From Alistipes sp. (GTDB lineage: Bacteria > Bacteroidota > Bacteroidia > Bacteroidales > Rikenellaceae), in the NCBI GenBank assembly GCA_020026375.1, contig JAHHQN010000002.1, forward strand, positions 1 to 64,000: 64,000 bases of DNA, written 5' to 3'. The notes under the pieces were generated by a model, which worked only from the letters and a program-made list of their open reading frames with translations, was not told the origin of the DNA and did no database searches. A program made the translations under genes and the position numbers. Shown in pieces: positions 43,614 to 51,259 of this stretch (its first letter is position 1; the number at the start of each line of letters is the position of its first letter).

Positions 43614-44240
43614 ATGCGAAAAAACTTCATGACTATGGCAGCACAAGCATTTCAGGAGGCACACTATGCCCCGAAAGAGTTGGAGTACGCCTATCAGGCA
43701 CTCTCTCCCTATATCTCGGAGGAAACCCTGCGTTTCCACCACGACAAACACTATGTGGGATATGTCAACAAGCTCAACGAGCTGGTGGTCGGCACCCCCT
43801 ACGAAGGCAAGAGTTTCGAGGAGATGATTCTCGAAGCCGACGGTGCCGTCTACAACAACGCGGCACAGGCCTGGAACCACGAATTCTATTTCGAGCAGTT
43901 CTCCGCCGCTCCGCAGCATGAGCCGCAGGGCGACCTGCTCGATGCCATCAGCCGTTCGTTCGGTTCCTACGATGCGATGAAGACCCGTGTTGCGGCCGAG
44001 GCGGCTTCGCTCTTCGGGTCGGGCTGGGTGTGGCTGGCCGCCGATACACGGGGCGGACTGTCGGTGGTGGCAACTCCCAATGCCGGCAATCCCCTGCGCG
44101 AGGGACTCACACCGCTGTTCTGTGTCGATGTGTGGGAACACGCCTACTACCTCGACTACCAGAACCGCCGTGCCGATGCGGTGTCGGCCTTCTGGGAGAT
44201 TCTCGACTGGGCGAAGGTCGGCGAGCGGCTGGTGAAATAG
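43614..44240 (+). CDS. sodB: Superoxide dismutase (Fe/Mn family)
   Basis: Removes superoxide. 208 residues with the metal ligands in the expected places: a His in RFHHDKHY, AWNHEFYF, and the Asp and His of VDVWEHAYYLDY. Metal choice (Fe, Mn or cambialistic) is not decided by sequence alone. ATG codons at 43614, 43629 and 43635 are all possible starts; the extra five to seven residues are not conserved. It is cotranscribed with rubredoxin. A terminator follows at 44264. Confidence 0.95.
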   Translation: MRKNFMTMAAQAFQEAHYAPKELEYAYQALSPYISEETLRFHHDKHYVGYVNKLNELVVGTPYEGKSFEEMILEADGAVYNNAAQAWNHEFYFEQFSAAPQHEPQGDLLDAISRSFGSYDAMKTRVAAEAASLFGSGWVWLAADTRGGLSVVATPNAGNPLREGLTPLFCVDVWEHAYYLDYQNRRADAVSAFWEILDWAKVGERLVK

Positions 44241-44263
44241 CCTCCCCCCGTTGACCGTAACGG

Positions 44264-44298
44264 AAAAAGCCGGACGACATCGTGTCGTCCGGCTTTTT
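44264..44298. terminator. Bidirectional intrinsic terminator
   Basis: A 16-bp perfect stem with a TCG loop and A5/T5 flanks, between convergent sodB and the DUF2490 gene. Confidence 0.9.
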
Positions 44299-44323
44299 GT
44301 TGGTCTTCTGGCCGCTGAAGGGG

Positions 44324-45124
44324 TCAGAAGTGGAGCTTGTAGCCGATGTTGAGGATATGGTTGTATTCGCGCTCGTCGGTGAAGCGTATGATTTGCTTCT
44401 TGTTCTTGATGTCGACCTTCTCGTCGTAGTTGTAGTCGAAACGGTAGTAGAAGTCGAAGCTGCTGCGTCGGGTCAGCCGCAGGGTGGTACCCACGCCTGC
44501 ACGCACCTTGCTCAGGTAGTTGCCGTCGATGAGGTCGGGCGTGTTGAGGGTGTTGGCCAGCTCGACGAAGGCGTAGGGACGCAGACGCGAATGCAGCGGC
44601 TTGTAGGAGGCTGTGAGTCGGCTCTTGAGTATCCATTTGCTGTCGAGTTCCTCGCGCGGGTCGACATTGCCGCCGCTGAACGTTCCCTGGAAACGCTCGC
44701 GCAGGGTGAACTTCCACCTCAGGCCGGCATGCACCGAGAAGGCGGCGCTCATGCTCACACGGTGTTTCGATTCCCACTCGTGGGAGTAGTGTTTGATACC
44801 TTCGGCGTCCTTGTGGCTCACCTTGTTGCGGTCGGCGATGTAGGTATATCCGGCCGAGAGCTTCAGCCAGTCGAGGGCCTTGAACGAGAGTCCCAGACCG
44901 GAGTAGATGCCGTCGATGTCGTTGAAGTTGTTTTTCATGCGCAGCTGCTCCTCCCATTCGAAGGAGAGGGTGCGGGTGATATCTTTTTCGAGGGTGAATC
45001 CCGTGCGGAAGCGGAAGTCGCGGTCACTCTTCGAACGGTATTCGCGGGGATAGTCCTGCGCCGTTGTGGTGAGGGGGAGCAGCAGGGCGGCTCCCACCAG
45101 CAGGGTAAAGAGATTTTTTTTCAT
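44324..45124 (-). CDS. DUF2490 outer membrane beta-barrel protein
   Basis: 266 residues: a signal peptide ending TTTAQ (about 22), then alternating amphipathic strands (FRFRTGFTLEKDI, LRPYAFVELANTL, SFDFYYRFDYNYDE) ending in the aromatic NIGYKLHF. This is the DUF2490 layout. It starts one base after the DUF4956 gene and is the last gene of a four-gene minus-strand operon. Function unknown. Confidence 0.82.
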   Translation of the reverse strand: MKKNLFTLLVGAALLLPLTTTAQDYPREYRSKSDRDFRFRTGFTLEKDITRTLSFEWEEQLRMKNNFNDIDGIYSGLGLSFKALDWLKLSAGYTYIADRNKVSHKDAEGIKHYSHEWESKHRVSMSAAFSVHAGLRWKFTLRERFQGTFSGGNVDPREELDSKWILKSRLTASYKPLHSRLRPYAFVELANTLNTPDLIDGNYLSKVRAGVGTTLRLTRRSSFDFYYRFDYNYDEKVDIKNKKQIIRFTDEREYNHILNIGYKLHF

Positions 45125-45125
45125 A

Positions 45126-45839
45126 TCATGGTTTGATTTTAGTGAGCGAGCCTATGGTGCAGGACTCTCCTTCGAGGGGCTTGTAGTAGATTTTCAGAAA
45201 GGCCACGTCGCGCAGGAAGTCAATGTGTCCCACCTCCACACGGTGAATCTCCAGACCGGTTCTTCGGGTGAGGTCGTCGAGGAGTTCGGGTCGGCGGTCG
45301 GGACATATGAGTTCAATCTTCTCGTAGAGAATGAGCTTCGAGGCGTCGGCCGAAAAGATTTTCTGATACTCGAAGAAGGCCATGACGGCGATGATGATCA
45401 GGTTGGCGAATATCAGCTCCACATAGGAGATGTTGAGCGATAATCCGTTGATGACCGACACGGCGATGACCATGAACAGGTAGGTCATCTCCTTGATGGG
45501 AACCATCTCGGTGCGGTAGCGGATAACGCCGAAGATGGCGAAGAGTCCCAGCGTGAGGCCGATTTGCAGCTTGACGCTTTCGAGCAGGAAGAGCAGCAGG
45601 AACATGGCCGTGGCGAAGAAGATGAAGGTCTTGTAGTACTCCTTGTTCTTGTTGTGGCGGTAGTAGCAGAAGTGGACGATGGCGAAGCACACCAGCAGAT
45701 GAAACACGAAGCGCATCAGCAGGTGGAGCAGCGCCGCGGTGTCGCAGACCGGAATGCCCAGAAAACTCAGGGTCGAGGTCTCGGCGTATCCGAACTCGGC
45801 GGCTATCTGTGGGTCGAAGTCGGGGAAATCCTGTATCAT
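45126..45839 (-). CDS. DUF4956 membrane protein
   Basis: 237 residues with about four transmembrane helices in the first 150 (LLHLLMRFVFHLLVCFAIV, IFFATAMFLLLFLL, TYLFMVIAVSVINGL, LIFANLIIIAVMAFF) around the conserved FGVIRYRTEMVPIKEMTYLF loop. The C-terminal 80 residues are soluble. DUF4956 proteins are often neighbours of VTC-domain proteins, as here. It starts 7 bases after the VTC gene. Confidence 0.85.
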   Translation of the reverse strand: MIQDFPDFDPQIAAEFGYAETSTLSFLGIPVCDTAALLHLLMRFVFHLLVCFAIVHFCYYRHNKNKEYYKTFIFFATAMFLLLFLLESVKLQIGLTLGLFAIFGVIRYRTEMVPIKEMTYLFMVIAVSVINGLSLNISYVELIFANLIIIAVMAFFEYQKIFSADASKLILYEKIELICPDRRPELLDDLTRRTGLEIHRVEVGHIDFLRDVAFLKIYYKPLEGESCTIGSLTKIKP

Positions 45840-45846
45840 AACTTTT

Positions 45847-46623
45847 TTATTCGTTGCAGAGTTTGTCGATTAGGTGAATCTTGCGTTTGAATCGGTTGGC
45901 CTTCACCGTGGGGTGGGTCAGGGCCGTTCCTACGCAGTATTTGCTGATTTTGAAGGGCATTATTCTCATCTCGCGCAATATGCGGCGCATGGTCGACTCG
46001 CAGTGGCCGTCCTGCTTGAGCTCGATGATGACGATGTGGGGCAGAGCGCCGCACCGCGAGCTGACGGGGTTGTCGAAACGCAGGTTGAGGTCGAGGGTCA
46101 GCCGTTCGGTCTTCTCGCGGTTGACCAGCGTGATGCGGTCGAAGCGTGTGCGCAGCGCAGGGCGCAGGGCGGACAGCGAGTAGGGGGTGTTTTCGCCGAT
46201 GAATTGCAGGGCCGAGGGATTGGCCGCCAGTTGTCGGGGCGAGGGGTCGTTGACCGCTATTCTGATTTTGCGGGTGCGCCCCTTGTTGTTCTTGTTCTTG
46301 ATTTCGAGGAACGAGCGTCGCGATTCGACATAGGTGCGGCAGCGGACCTTGCGGCGGCACAGCTTGCGGTTGTGGTGGAGGGTATACATCTCCAGGTCGG
46401 CGGTGTCGTAGTAGGTGGTGTCGTAGGCGCTCACCGCCCCCGAGGTGTACTGCACCATGTAGCCGTGGCGTTGTGCGGCCTCGAGCAACGGCAGCAGCAG
46501 GCGGCGGTGTGCCACAAATTTGGTGTCGATGCGGCTCATGAGTCTGACGGATTTGATTTCCTCCAGACCGATGTGGGGCATCAGCTTCCAGATTGGGGCG
46601 TTGTATATCTCGTCGGTGACCAT
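45847..46623 (-). CDS. VTC-domain polyphosphate polymerase-like protein
   Basis: 258 residues. The VTC fold is shown by basic tunnel residues spread along the chain: SRIDTKFVAHR, YYDTADLEMYTLHHNRKLCRRKVR, EIKNKNNKGRTRKIR and a C-terminal IIELKQDG. Fungal VTC4 polymerises polyphosphate from ATP using the same scaffold. In bacteria the domain occurs with DUF4956. The product and substrate are inferred. Confidence 0.85.
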   Translation of the reverse strand: MVTDEIYNAPIWKLMPHIGLEEIKSVRLMSRIDTKFVAHRRLLLPLLEAAQRHGYMVQYTSGAVSAYDTTYYDTADLEMYTLHHNRKLCRRKVRCRTYVESRRSFLEIKNKNNKGRTRKIRIAVNDPSPRQLAANPSALQFIGENTPYSLSALRPALRTRFDRITLVNREKTERLTLDLNLRFDNPVSSRCGALPHIVIIELKQDGHCESTMRRILREMRIMPFKISKYCVGTALTHPTVKANRFKRKIHLIDKLCNE

Positions 46624-46644
46624 AGAAACCCTGTGCGGTGACGG

Positions 46645-47073
46645 TTATTTGTCGCCCTCCTCGATGTATTCGAAAATCTTGATGGAGTAGAGCTTGCCGT
46701 TGGGAAGGTAGTTGTACTGTTTCTTGCGCGAGCCGTCGGGGTTGTATTCGTATTTGCGTACGCGTACCACCTTGTTGCGGTCGTCGTAGATGATGTCCTT
46801 GTCGACGAATCCCTTTTCGTTGTATTCGATTACCTCGCGGGATTTCTGGCCGTAGGTGGTGTATTCTATCTCCTCCACCTTGCGGCCCTGGTCGTCGTAT
46901 TTGGTGTAGTGGTCGAGCCATCGGGTCTTGGCATTGGCGTTGGTGTTCCACTCCTTGATGATGAGGTTCTTGCGTTTGGCTCTCTTGCTGAGGGTTTCGG
47001 GGCTGAGTTCCTGAGCCGTCAGCGAAGCGGCCAGCAGGCAGAACAGGGCCGAGAGAATGATTTTTGTTTTCAT
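46645..47073 (-). CDS. Small secreted protein with YD-like repeats
   Basis: 142 residues: signal peptide to about residue 20 (SLTAQ), then imperfect 20-residue repeats of aromatic-Asp-x-x-Gly-Arg type (KYDDQGRKVEEIEY, EYNEKGFVDKDIIY, YEYNPDGSRKKQYNY), resembling RHS/YD repeats. It is first in an operon with VTC, DUF4956 and DUF2490. I chose ATG 47073; upstream in-frame codons run through a promoter-like AT-rich region. Unknown function. Confidence 0.75.
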   Translation of the reverse strand: MKTKIILSALFCLLAASLTAQELSPETLSKRAKRKNLIIKEWNTNANAKTRWLDHYTKYDDQGRKVEEIEYTTYGQKSREVIEYNEKGFVDKDIIYDDRNKVVRVRKYEYNPDGSRKKQYNYLPNGKLYSIKIFEYIEEGDK

Positions 47074-47232
47074 GGTAGCAGTTGTTTGTAACGGACAAAA
47101 ATAAGACTCAAATCTGAAGAAATCTTTAAGTTTGTTCATTTTGGGTGTTGGTTTGTTCACTGTTTTGTCGGATATGGGGAGTGGGGCGGAAGGGGGTGTG
47201 TGAAAAAAAATATGAAAAAAGTTGCGATTTTT

Positions 47233-47263
47233 TTTGGAGATAAGAATTTTTGTACTACCTTTG
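47233..47263 (+). promoter_or_regulatory. Promoter of tRNA-Val
   Basis: TTTG (47233-47236), 19 nt, TACCTTTG (47256-47263). Confidence 0.8.
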
Positions 47264-47292
47264 CAACCGCAAAACGATAAGAACTGCACTAC

Positions 47293-47367
47293 GGGAGCAT
47301 AGCTCAGCTGGTTCAGAGCATCTGCCTTACAAGCAGAGGGTCAGGGGTTCGAATCCCTTTGCTCCCA
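47293..47367 (+). tRNA. tRNA-Val (anticodon UAC)
   Basis: Complete cloverleaf: acceptor GGGAGCA/TGCTCCC with discriminator A, D-stem GCTC/GAGC, anticodon stem TCTGC/GCAGA with loop CTTACAA (anticodon TAC), T-arm AGGGG TTCGAAT CCCTT. The 3' CCA is not encoded. Confidence 0.97.
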
Positions 47368-47371
47368 CTCC

Positions 47372-47407
47372 AAAAGCCTTTCGGTATTTCCGAGAGGCTT
47401 TTTTTTT
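47372..47407 (+). terminator. Intrinsic terminator of tRNA-Val
   Basis: A 13-bp stem (one G-U pair), loop TATTT, followed by a T9 tract that begins in the stem. Confidence 0.88.
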
Positions 47408-47591
47408 GTTGATGCACCGGAAGGGAGGGGCGGCTTTGCGCGGTGTGGAGAGAGGGCGTACTTTGTCGTTCCGATGAGGGGTATCCCACTCTCCGTGGGG
47501 GAGTTGCCTTTGGCCGAAAGGACGAATTTCGGGGGCGGAACGTGCTAATCTGCAATTTATTGTTACCTTTGTCGTGTTGAACCGTTAGATT

Positions 47592-49298
47592 ATGGGTGAA
47601 AAAATCATGAATATATACCGCCGTATGGGTGCCGATGCCGTGGTGATGCTGTGGCTCGGTGTCTGGTGGGTGTGCAATCTTTTTCAGGCCGGCTGTTCGG
47701 AGCTGGCCAACGATGAGGCCTACTATTGGATGTTTGCCGAGAACCTCGCGTGGGGTTATTTCGACCATCCGCCCTTCACCGCGCTGCTGGTGTGGCTGGG
47801 AGGACTCTTCTCGGGGGGCGAGCTGGGTGTGCGACTCTTCTTCACACTGCTGCAACCCCTCTACCTCTACCTTTTCTGGACACTGATACGTCCCCGCGAG
47901 GCCTCACGGCGTGATGCGCAGCTCTACTGTGTCATCACGGCCGCAACACTCATGCTGCAACTCTACGGCTTCATCGCCGTACCCGACGGTCCGCTGATGA
48001 TGACCGCCGCCCTCTTTCTTGTGGCCTTCAAATGGTTTCTGGAGCGCAGGGCGTGGTCGTGGCTGGGATTGGGTGTGGCCATGGCACTGATGGCCTATGC
48101 CAAATACCACGGTGCACTGGTGGTGCTGTTCTGTCTGGCGGCCAATCCCAGGGCGTTCCTCCGTCCGCAGCTCTATCTGGCCGGTCTTGTGACGGGCGTG
48201 CTGCTGGTGCCGCACCTCATGTGGCAGTATGACCACGACTGGGCCTCGTTCGTCTACCACCTGTCGGCGCGCAACTCGCAGTTCAAACCCGGCTATGTCA
48301 CCGACTTCGTGGCCAACATGCTGGTGGTGTTCAATCCGCTGTATGTCCCCTTCTATGTGCAGGCGTGGCGCAAGACCCGTCCGCAGGACGGATTTTTCCG
48401 TGCCTTGAAGCTCCTGCCGGTGGCCTTCATCGGTTTCTTCCTCATGTCGGCTTTCCGCGGATATGTGCAGCCGCAGTGGGTCATCGTGGCGGTGTTCGGT
48501 CTGGTGTACCTGCTTTTCGACTATGCACGCCGCCATGCGCGCACGCGATGTTATGTGATGTGTGCCGGTGGGGTGGTGATTCTGCTGCTGGTCGTCGTGC
48601 GTCTGGAGATGGTGTTCAATCCGCTGGGACTGCGCTTCGAGGTGTTCGACAACCCCGAGAGCTACGGCCGTATCGCCCGTATTGCCGACGGACGCCCCGT
48701 GATTTTCCGCGACCACTACGCGCTGGCAGCCAAATACCGCTTCTACACGGGCGGCGAGACCTTCTGCCAGCCCAACGTCTACTACCGCACCCACCAGTGG
48801 CAGTTCCGTGACGACGACCGCCGTTTTGCCGGTCGCGAGGCGGTGATTGTGACCTCGCATTCGAGCCTCGGGGATTCGACCCTCCACGCCCGCAGCGAGG
48901 TGCTGGCCAACGGACGCGAATTTGTGTGGCTGACCGACCCCTGTTTCACACCTGTCAGGGAGGTCGATATCCGTTTCGAGGGCATGCCCGACCGCGTGCG
49001 GCGCGGTGAGCGGCTCACGCTTGACGTGACGCTCGACAACCCCTACGACCATGCCGTGGAGGTGGGCCGCGAGGTGATGGCGGTGATGACCTGGAAGCGC
49101 GGTCGCTTCTATGTGGTGGAGACCCCCGTGGAGATGTCGCTCGTCGTGGCACCCCATGAGTGCCGCCGGCTGAAGGTGGAGGTGACCGTCCCCGACGATC
49201 TGGAGACGGGCGAGGGTTTCGATGCGGGCTTTGCGCTCACGCGTCGGGGCTATGTGAATTGGTTTAACGGAAAGCCTCACCGTGTGGAGGTGTTGTAG
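47592..49298 (+). CDS. GT39-type membrane glycosyltransferase with C-terminal beta domain
   Basis: 568 residues with about 9-10 transmembrane helices in the first 350. The motif NDEAYYWMFAENL and FDHPPFTALLVW near residues 40-65 is typical of the GT39/PMT_2 group (ArnT-like), which takes sugar from a lipid phosphate donor on the outer face. The last 150 residues are soluble and beta-rich and unlike the minimal family. GtrA follows after 3 bases and a DPM1-like synthase is convergent nearby, so this set may make and use a polyprenyl-phosphate sugar. A -7 box TACCTTTG is at 47564-47571. The start could be ATG 47592 or 47607. Confidence 0.85.
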   Translation: MGEKIMNIYRRMGADAVVMLWLGVWWVCNLFQAGCSELANDEAYYWMFAENLAWGYFDHPPFTALLVWLGGLFSGGELGVRLFFTLLQPLYLYLFWTLIRPREASRRDAQLYCVITAATLMLQLYGFIAVPDGPLMMTAALFLVAFKWFLERRAWSWLGLGVAMALMAYAKYHGALVVLFCLAANPRAFLRPQLYLAGLVTGVLLVPHLMWQYDHDWASFVYHLSARNSQFKPGYVTDFVANMLVVFNPLYVPFYVQAWRKTRPQDGFFRALKLLPVAFIGFFLMSAFRGYVQPQWVIVAVFGLVYLLFDYARRHARTRCYVMCAGGVVILLLVVVRLEMVFNPLGLRFEVFDNPESYGRIARIADGRPVIFRDHYALAAKYRFYTGGETFCQPNVYYRTHQWQFRDDDRRFAGREAVIVTSHSSLGDSTLHARSEVLANGREFVWLTDPCFTPVREVDIRFEGMPDRVRRGERLTLDVTLDNPYDHAVEVGREVMAVMTWKRGRFYVVETPVEMSLVVAPHECRRLKVEVTVPDDLETGEGFDAGFALTRRGYVNWFNGKPHRVEVL

Positions 49299-49301
49299 GA
49301 T

Positions 49302-49673
49302 ATGATAGAACAGTTTTTGAAATTCTGTGTCGTGGGCGGCTCGGGAGTCTTTGTCGACTTTGGCGTGACCTACTTTTTCAAGGAGGCCGTCCGGCTCAAC
49401 AAATACATTTCCAATTCGCTGGGCTTCCTCTGCGCGGCATCGACCAACTATGTGCTCAATCGGGTGTGGACGTTCGAGAACACCGACCCCCACATCACGG
49501 CGCAATACATGAGGTTTCTGGGCATTGCGGCCATCGGTCTGGCCATCAACAACGCCACCATCTACCTGCTCCACGAGAAGTGGCATCTGAACTTCTATCT
49601 GGCCAAGTTGTGTGCCATCGGAGTGGTGACGTTCTGGAATTTCTTCATGAACTACTTTTTCAATTTCAAGTAG
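49302..49673 (+). CDS. GtrA-family membrane protein
   Basis: 123 residues with four membrane helices and the family pattern FLKFCVVGGSGVFVDFGVTYFF and YVLNRVWTF. GtrA proteins are thought to flip polyprenyl-phosphate sugars across the inner membrane. Its cotranscription with a GT39 enzyme fits that role. Confidence 0.9.
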   Translation: MIEQFLKFCVVGGSGVFVDFGVTYFFKEAVRLNKYISNSLGFLCAASTNYVLNRVWTFENTDPHITAQYMRFLGIAAIGLAINNATIYLLHEKWHLNFYLAKLCAIGVVTFWNFFMNYFFNFK

Positions 49674-49697
49674 CGCGTCCCGTCCGTAGCGTGTGAC

Positions 49698-49735
49698 AAA
49701 AAAGGACTCTGCCTCGAAAGGCAGAGTCCTTTTTT
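49698..49735. terminator. Bidirectional intrinsic terminator
   Basis: A 16-bp perfect stem with loop TCGAAA and A6/T6 flanks. Confidence 0.9.
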
Positions 49736-49752
49736 AGGTTCATGGGGGGCGG

Positions 49753-50472
49753 TTATTTGCGTCCCCTGATGGTGCGGAACGGGAGTTTCATCACGCCGAA
49801 GAAGGCCTCGCGGAAGATGCCGCCGCTCATCTTCGACACACCCTCCTGACGGTCGACGAAGACAATCGACTCTTCATGTACCTTGAGTCCGAGTCGCCAG
49901 GCGGTGTATTTCATCTCCACCTGGAAGCCGTAGCCCTTCATTCTCACATGGTCGAGGTCGATGGTCTCCAACGCCTTGCGCGAGTAGCAGACGAATCCTG
50001 CAGTGGCGTCGTGAACGGGCATTCGGGTGACGCATCTCACATATTTTGAGGCGAAGTACGACATCAGCAGGCGCGACATGGGCCAGTTGACCACATTGAC
50101 CCCCTTCACATAGCGCGAACCCACGACCACATCGTTGCCCTGACGTGCGGCGGCAAAGAGTCGCAGCAGGTCGTCGGGATTGTGGGAGAAGTCGCAGTCC
50201 ATTTCGCACATGAAGTCGAAACCCTGTTCCAGACCCCATTTGAATCCGGTGAGATATGCCGTGCCGAGACCCAGTTTTCCGCTGCGTTCGAGCAGGTGGA
50301 GGGTCGAGGGGTACTTCTTCTGCCGCTCCTTGACGATGGCGGCCGTGCCGTCGGGCGAACCGTCGTCGATAATCAGCAGTTCGAAGTTCTCGGGCAGCGA
50401 GAAGACCTTGTCAATCATTTTCGAGATGTTCTCCTTCTCGTTGTAGGTCGGTATAATGACTAAGTTACGCAT
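49753..50472 (-). CDS. Polyprenol-phosphate mannose/glucose synthase (DPM1-like GT2)
   Basis: 239 residues. IIPTYNEKENI at the N-terminus, LLIIDDGSPDGT, the metal site MDCDFSH and MKGYGFQVEM with VDRQEGVSKM in the C-terminal half match dolichol-phosphate mannosyltransferases. It makes a lipid-linked sugar on the cytoplasmic face and could feed the GT39/GtrA pair. A minus-strand -7 box TATCTTTG is at 50496-50503. Confidence 0.93.
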   Translation of the reverse strand: MRNLVIIPTYNEKENISKMIDKVFSLPENFELLIIDDGSPDGTAAIVKERQKKYPSTLHLLERSGKLGLGTAYLTGFKWGLEQGFDFMCEMDCDFSHNPDDLLRLFAAARQGNDVVVGSRYVKGVNVVNWPMSRLLMSYFASKYVRCVTRMPVHDATAGFVCYSRKALETIDLDHVRMKGYGFQVEMKYTAWRLGLKVHEESIVFVDRQEGVSKMSGGIFREAFFGVMKLPFRTIRGRK

Positions 50473-50503
50473 ATCAGATTCGTTTTGTTACTCAACAAAG
50501 ATA

Positions 50504-50793
50504 CAAATTTATTTTACAATTTGTCGTTTTTGTGCGGGTATATTTCCGATTTTGAGGGGTATCAGAGAGGGTGATGGCCGACGGCGGCGGGGCGGGTCGG
50601 CCGTGGCTGATGTTGCAGACAGGGAGTGCGGAACTTCCTCCACGCGCCCCGAATGGGAACATGCCGCCGTGAAAATCCGTCTGACGGGGGTGCACTCCGC
50701 ATGTCGGAACCGTTCTTTGAGGCAGGGAGTGGCAGAAGATGTTGCCGTCGTAAAATTACGCTTCCGAGATGAACAAAAGCGTGAAAAAAAGAG
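50504..50793. other. Intergenic DNA, no gene seen
   Basis: The gap between the divergent GT2 and GNAT genes (349 bases in all) holds GC-rich, low-constraint sequence with no convincing ORF or hairpin-T tract. A -7 box TATATTTG at 50794-50801 precedes the GNAT gene. Confidence 0.6.
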
Positions 50794-50821
50794 TATATTT
50801 GTCCAATAAACCCAAGAAGAT

Positions 50822-51256
50822 ATGTCAATCGTCATAAGAGAAGCAAGAGCGGTGGACGACCGCCTGGTGGAGGCTGTCGACCGCCTTCTGCCGCAACTGT
50901 CGCCGCGTTTGGAGAAGGCCGATGTGCGGCAGTTGTCGCGCCTGGTGGCCGATCCTTCGTCACGGTTGCTCGTGGCCGAGGAGCAGGGGCGTGTGGTCGG
51001 CATGCTGAGTCTGGTGTGGTACGACGTGCCGTCGGGCCGCAAGGGCTGGGTGGAGGACGTGGTCACCGACGCGGCGGTACGCGGCCGCGGTGTGGGACGC
51101 CAGCTGGTGCGGCGTGCCGTGGAGCTGGCGGCCGAAAACGGTGTGGGGAAACTCATGCTCACCTCGTCGGCCCACCGTGTGGCGGCGCACGCACTCTATC
51201 GTTCCGAAAATTTCGAAGTGGCCGACACGACGTTGTTTGCCCGTAAAATTCAATAA
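50822..51256 (+). CDS. GNAT-family N-acetyltransferase
   Basis: 144 residues. The acetyl-CoA-binding loop RGRGVGRQLVRRA and VVTDAAV segment before it are typical of the GNAT fold; the C-terminal HALYRSENFEV is motif B. The substrate is unknown. It is followed after 3 bases by an AsmA-like gene, probably in the same transcript. Confidence 0.9.
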   Translation: MSIVIREARAVDDRLVEAVDRLLPQLSPRLEKADVRQLSRLVADPSSRLLVAEEQGRVVGMLSLVWYDVPSGRKGWVEDVVTDAAVRGRGVGRQLVRRAVELAAENGVGKLMLTSSAHRVAAHALYRSENFEVADTTLFARKIQ

Positions 51257-51259
51257 GTG

